Source: Sneathiella sp.
Lineage (GTDB): Bacteria > Pseudomonadota > Alphaproteobacteria > Sneathiellales > Sneathiellaceae
NCBI GenBank assembly: GCA_002732675.1
Contig: NVRR01000124.1
Coordinates: forward strand, 1 to 8,616
Length of the DNA: 8,616 nucleotides
Direction of reading: 5' to 3'
Each line of letters begins with the position of its first letter. Position 1 is the stretch's first letter. A program made the translations under genes and the position numbers. Shown one piece after another: positions 6,729 to 8,616 of this stretch. Under the pieces are notes generated by a model, which was not told where the DNA came from, did not search any database, and saw only the letters and a list, made by a program, of their open reading frames with translations.

Positions 6729-7100
6729 TCAGATTTTTCGCTGCGGTGTCAGGTCTTTGAGATGGCTTAGCATTTGTAGAAGCTGAGGTTCGGAAATATT
6801 GCGGATTTCCCGCGACAGAAGATTGGCATATTCCGTCGCCGTCGGGCTGAGACCGCTGGTATCGAGAGTGACCTTCGGATGGGAGAGCGAGGCGAGGCGT
6901 TGCAACTCCTCGGCGTCATCCCAGATGATATTAAGGTAGGAACAAATCTGCTCGACAAGGCTCCAGGAAGGGCGGCCGCGATGACCATGTTCCAACGCCG
7001 AGAGATAAGCCGAGGAAATATCGAGATCCGCCGCCATCTGTTTCAAGGTGATCTCCCGCCCCTTTCGAAGCGCCCGCACCCGAAGGCCAAAGGGTGTCAT
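6729..7100 (-). CDS. XRE family helix-turn-helix regulator
   Basis: This 123-residue DNA-binding protein has an N-terminal Cro/C1-type helix-turn-helix at about residues 5-62. TLKQMAADLDISSAYLSALE (18-37) spans the two recognition helices, and YLNIIWDDAEELQRLA closes the domain. The C-terminal part (about 75-120) looks like short amphipathic helices, perhaps for dimerisation. The ATG at 7100 follows AGGAAG (7115-7110) at nine-base spacing. It sits between the smr gene (33 bp upstream) and mmcB (one base downstream), all on the same strand. It may regulate this gene group, but no operator is evident. A prophage or toxin-antitoxin role is less likely, because its neighbours are conserved chromosomal genes and no toxin is adjacent. 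Confidence 0.88.
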   Translation of the reverse strand: MTPFGLRVRALRKGREITLKQMAADLDISSAYLSALEHGHRGRPSWSLVEQICSYLNIIWDDAEELQRLASLSHPKVTLDTSGLSPTATEYANLLSREIRNISEPQLLQMLSHLKDLTPQRKI

Positions 7101-7133
7101 GGTCTTATTCTTCCTTCTAATTTTTTGCCTTTT

Positions 7134-7793
7134 TTAGCTGCGGCTCCGTCGCAACAATACATAGAGCGCGCCACTACCGCCATGTTTCGGCTGTGCGGTG
7201 CGAATGTCAACAACCAACCGCCTCATGTCGCCCTCGGCAAGCCATTTGGGCACGGCATCGCGTAAAATGCCGGTTTTTTCAGTCATCATAAAAGCTGCAT
7301 CATCGGTTTTCTTGATGGAGGAGCCTTTGCCTGTAATCACCAGAACACAGCGCTTTCCTTGCAATTGTCCCGCCGAAATAAAAGTACGGAGACGGCTTTG
7401 CGCCTCCCCCTGGCGCATGCCATGCAGGTCAATGCGCCCATCGATTTCCATCTGGCCCTTGCGCAAGCGTTCGGAACTTCGTTTATCCAAACCCGCAACA
7501 TTCTGCCGTATTGACAGGGTTCCCGTCGGCATATTGCTGTTTCGTTTGGTCCCAGGTGTCGGGCGGCGGCCCATGGCTTTCGCCAGTTCATCGGGACTTA
7601 TGCCAAGGCCAGCAGTGGATTTCCGCGGTGCCACCTTAATGGTGGCAGGCACCATCTTGGTGGCAACGACCTCAAAGCCGGTGAAACGGTTACTTGGCGC
7701 CCGGTCAACATTGCGGGTGACGTAATCCCAGAGGGTCCGGTCTGTTGCGGACAATCCTTTGGGGCGGCTAGTGTCAGGCTTTCGGCTCATCAT
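7134..7793 (-). CDS. Smr domain-containing protein (MutS2 C-terminal-like)
   Basis: This 219-residue protein has a C-terminal Smr domain (about 119-217), the fold of small MutS-related endonucleases that nick or cut branched or single-stranded nucleic acids. The signature residues are DLHGM (122-126), the VITGKG loop (152-157) and HGGSGALYVLLRR (204-216). The first 110 residues are basic and low in recognisable structure, except for LSATDRTLWDYVTR (14-27), which begins many alphaproteobacterial members. The start could be ATG 7793 or ATG 7790, back to back, with two TTG codons just before them. None has a strong ribosome site, and the start lies inside the lutC 3' end (20-bp overlap), so coupling to lutC translation is likely. 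It is followed after 33 bp by the XRE gene. The call to the Smr family is firm; its biological substrate is unknown. Confidence 0.9.
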   Translation of the reverse strand: MMSRKPDTSRPKGLSATDRTLWDYVTRNVDRAPSNRFTGFEVVATKMVPATIKVAPRKSTAGLGISPDELAKAMGRRPTPGTKRNSNMPTGTLSIRQNVAGLDKRSSERLRKGQMEIDGRIDLHGMRQGEAQSRLRTFISAGQLQGKRCVLVITGKGSSIKKTDDAAFMMTEKTGILRDAVPKWLAEGDMRRLVVDIRTAQPKHGGSGALYVLLRRSRS

Positions 7794-8460
7794 CAACAAT
7801 CACAATATGCAGGCGGCGAGGGCCATGGGCACCCATAATCAGGGTCTGTTCAATATCAGCGGTGCGCGACGGGCCGGAGATAAAATTCACTGTGCGCGGC
7901 ATGTTGCCCGCGCCGAATTTCTGACGGAGCCGATCCCAGGCATCTTCGAAACTGCCGGTAATCTGGCTTGCCCGGATAATAACAATATGATTTTCGGGGA
8001 GGAAATTTAAGGTACTCGGTGTCTCCGGGCCCGAAGCCATACAGAGCGTACCGGTTTCGGCAATACCGGCGAAAGCCGGGGTGAGGCTGACGTCATCACT
8101 GACAAAGGCGGCCCCGCGGGTGATTTCCAGCATGGGAACGGTCTTGAACGGAATGGCGTCCAGCTCCGGCGCGGGTGACATCTTGATCTTACCAGGGAGA
8201 TTATGTCCCGTCAGATACGCCTGTACCCGCAGCGGGATATTATCAAAGCTCGCGACCCGCTCCACCGTGGCCGCAAGTTTTTCAAGCTTTTCCTGAAAAA
8301 GATCTATCTGCGCGGGATGGTCCAAGTCACTGCGCGCGGGAACAAGGTTTCGATTATGCGCCGTTATTCGCGCCTGAAGGGCCTTCGCTGCCGCTTCGCC
8401 AAGCGGCCCGCGTCCGAGGTTTTGCCGGATCCGGCCAAGTATTCTGTCCCGGCCCGGCAT
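7774..8460 (-). CDS. lutC: LUD domain protein LutC (lactate utilization)
   Basis: LutC is a subunit of the LutABC complex, which oxidises L-lactate to pyruvate using iron-sulfur proteins. The 228-residue chain is a complete LUD domain. The N-terminal helix MPGRDRILGRIRQNLGRG is typical, as are AGIAETGTLCMASG (131-144) in the core and NFISGPSRTADIEQ (192-205) with MGAHGPRRLHIVIV near the end. I chose ATG 8460, which shares one base with the lutB stop (TAATG) and has a GGGGCGGA ribosome-like stretch just upstream. An in-frame GTG at 8490 would add ten residues that do not look like the family. The 3' end overlaps the smr gene. The gene order lutB then lutC supports the assignment; lutA would be expected further right, outside the window. 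Confidence 0.92.
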   Translation of the reverse strand: MPGRDRILGRIRQNLGRGPLGEAAAKALQARITAHNRNLVPARSDLDHPAQIDLFQEKLEKLAATVERVASFDNIPLRVQAYLTGHNLPGKIKMSPAPELDAIPFKTVPMLEITRGAAFVSDDVSLTPAFAGIAETGTLCMASGPETPSTLNFLPENHIVIIRASQITGSFEDAWDRLRQKFGAGNMPRTVNFISGPSRTADIEQTLIMGAHGPRRLHIVIVDDEPKA

Positions 8461-8616
8461 TATTTCCGCCCCCGCTGCTGCTTCTTCCACTGGTCCATAA
8501 AGGTTGCGCCTTGCGGGACGGGGAGATCCCGCACAGACGTCCAGCCTCCCGCGAGTGGGAGTTTTGAAATCCGGCCTTTCTTGCCTGCAATGGTCCGTAG
8601 CGTCATGGCGCCAAAG
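8460..8616 (-). CDS. lutB: LutB, C-terminal fragment (5' end outside window)
   Basis: Reading leftwards from the right edge, a frame stays open for 51 complete codons to a TAA at 8462-8460. It includes LPLAGGWTSVRDLPVP and TFMDQWKKQQRGRK. A tail of the form W, then RDLPxP, then F and a closing W with basic residues is what the C-terminus of LutB (iron-sulfur and LUD domains) looks like, and LutB normally precedes LutC. No cluster-binding cysteines fall in this part, so the call rests on the tail and on position. It continues beyond the right edge. Confidence 0.78.
   Translation of the reverse strand, partial: FGAMTLRTIAGKKGRISKLPLAGGWTSVRDLPVPQGATFMDQWKKQQRGRK

Noticed and set aside
6224..6760. 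A 178-codon open frame on the + strand opposite mmcB and the cupin gene
   Set aside because: The - strand frames here are recognisable families with intact motifs and ribosome sites; the + strand product has no family features and is a shadow.
6275..7100. XRE gene plus mmcB as a toxin-antitoxin pair
   Set aside because: The second gene has the MmcB sequence pattern and a PD-(D/E)XK core rather than a toxin fold, and the neighbours are conserved chromosomal genes.
7101..7136. T-rich runs between smr and the XRE gene as a terminator
   Set aside because: On the transcribed - strand these are A-runs with no GC stem, so they cannot form an intrinsic terminator for smr. The stretch instead carries the XRE gene's ribosome site.
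7198..7725. A 175-codon open frame on the + strand opposite the smr gene
   Set aside because: It lies wholly antisense to a clear Smr-domain gene, and its translation is basic and low in structure, as expected of a shadow frame.

Overview
The window reads as chromosomal DNA from an alphaproteobacterium. The evidence is protein-level resemblance: a GmhA/HldE/HldD set of alphaproteobacterial type, an MmcB-type repair nuclease beside an XRE regulator and an Smr-domain protein, and a LutB/LutC pair. I cannot fix the order or genus. Most genes have moderately GC-rich codons. One stretch, roughly 4681-5810, is plainly richer in A+T.

Left block, + strand (2-4680): the tail of a beta-class DNA methyltransferase, a GT-B family 4 glycosyltransferase, then gmhA, hldE and hldD. 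The last three make the ADP-L-glycero-D-manno-heptose used in the lipopolysaccharide inner core: GmhA isomerises sedoheptulose-7-P, HldE phosphorylates and later adenylylates the heptose, and HldD epimerises the product. The phosphatase step (GmhB) is not in the window. Short gaps or overlaps between gmhA, hldE and hldD point to one transcript.

Middle (4681-5968): an AT-rich spacer with an 11-bp inverted repeat, a short GC-rich patch, a lone DUF3800 gene on the - strand, and on the + strand a decayed DUF1330 gene with an in-frame stop and a missing centre. This is the accessory part of the window and looks like a site of gene gain and loss.

Right block, - strand (5980-8616, transcribed right to left): lutB (only its C-terminus is visible), lutC, an Smr-domain protein, an XRE regulator, mmcB and a small cupin. 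All are tightly packed, with overlaps at lutB/lutC, lutC/smr and mmcB/cupin and one base between the XRE gene and mmcB, so they probably form a read-through unit mixing lactate oxidation with DNA repair functions.

I found no RNA genes, CRISPR arrays or intact insertion sequences. I do not see a clearly new multi-gene system. The best candidates for a second look are the DUF3800 insert with its flanking DNA and the DUF1330 remnant.
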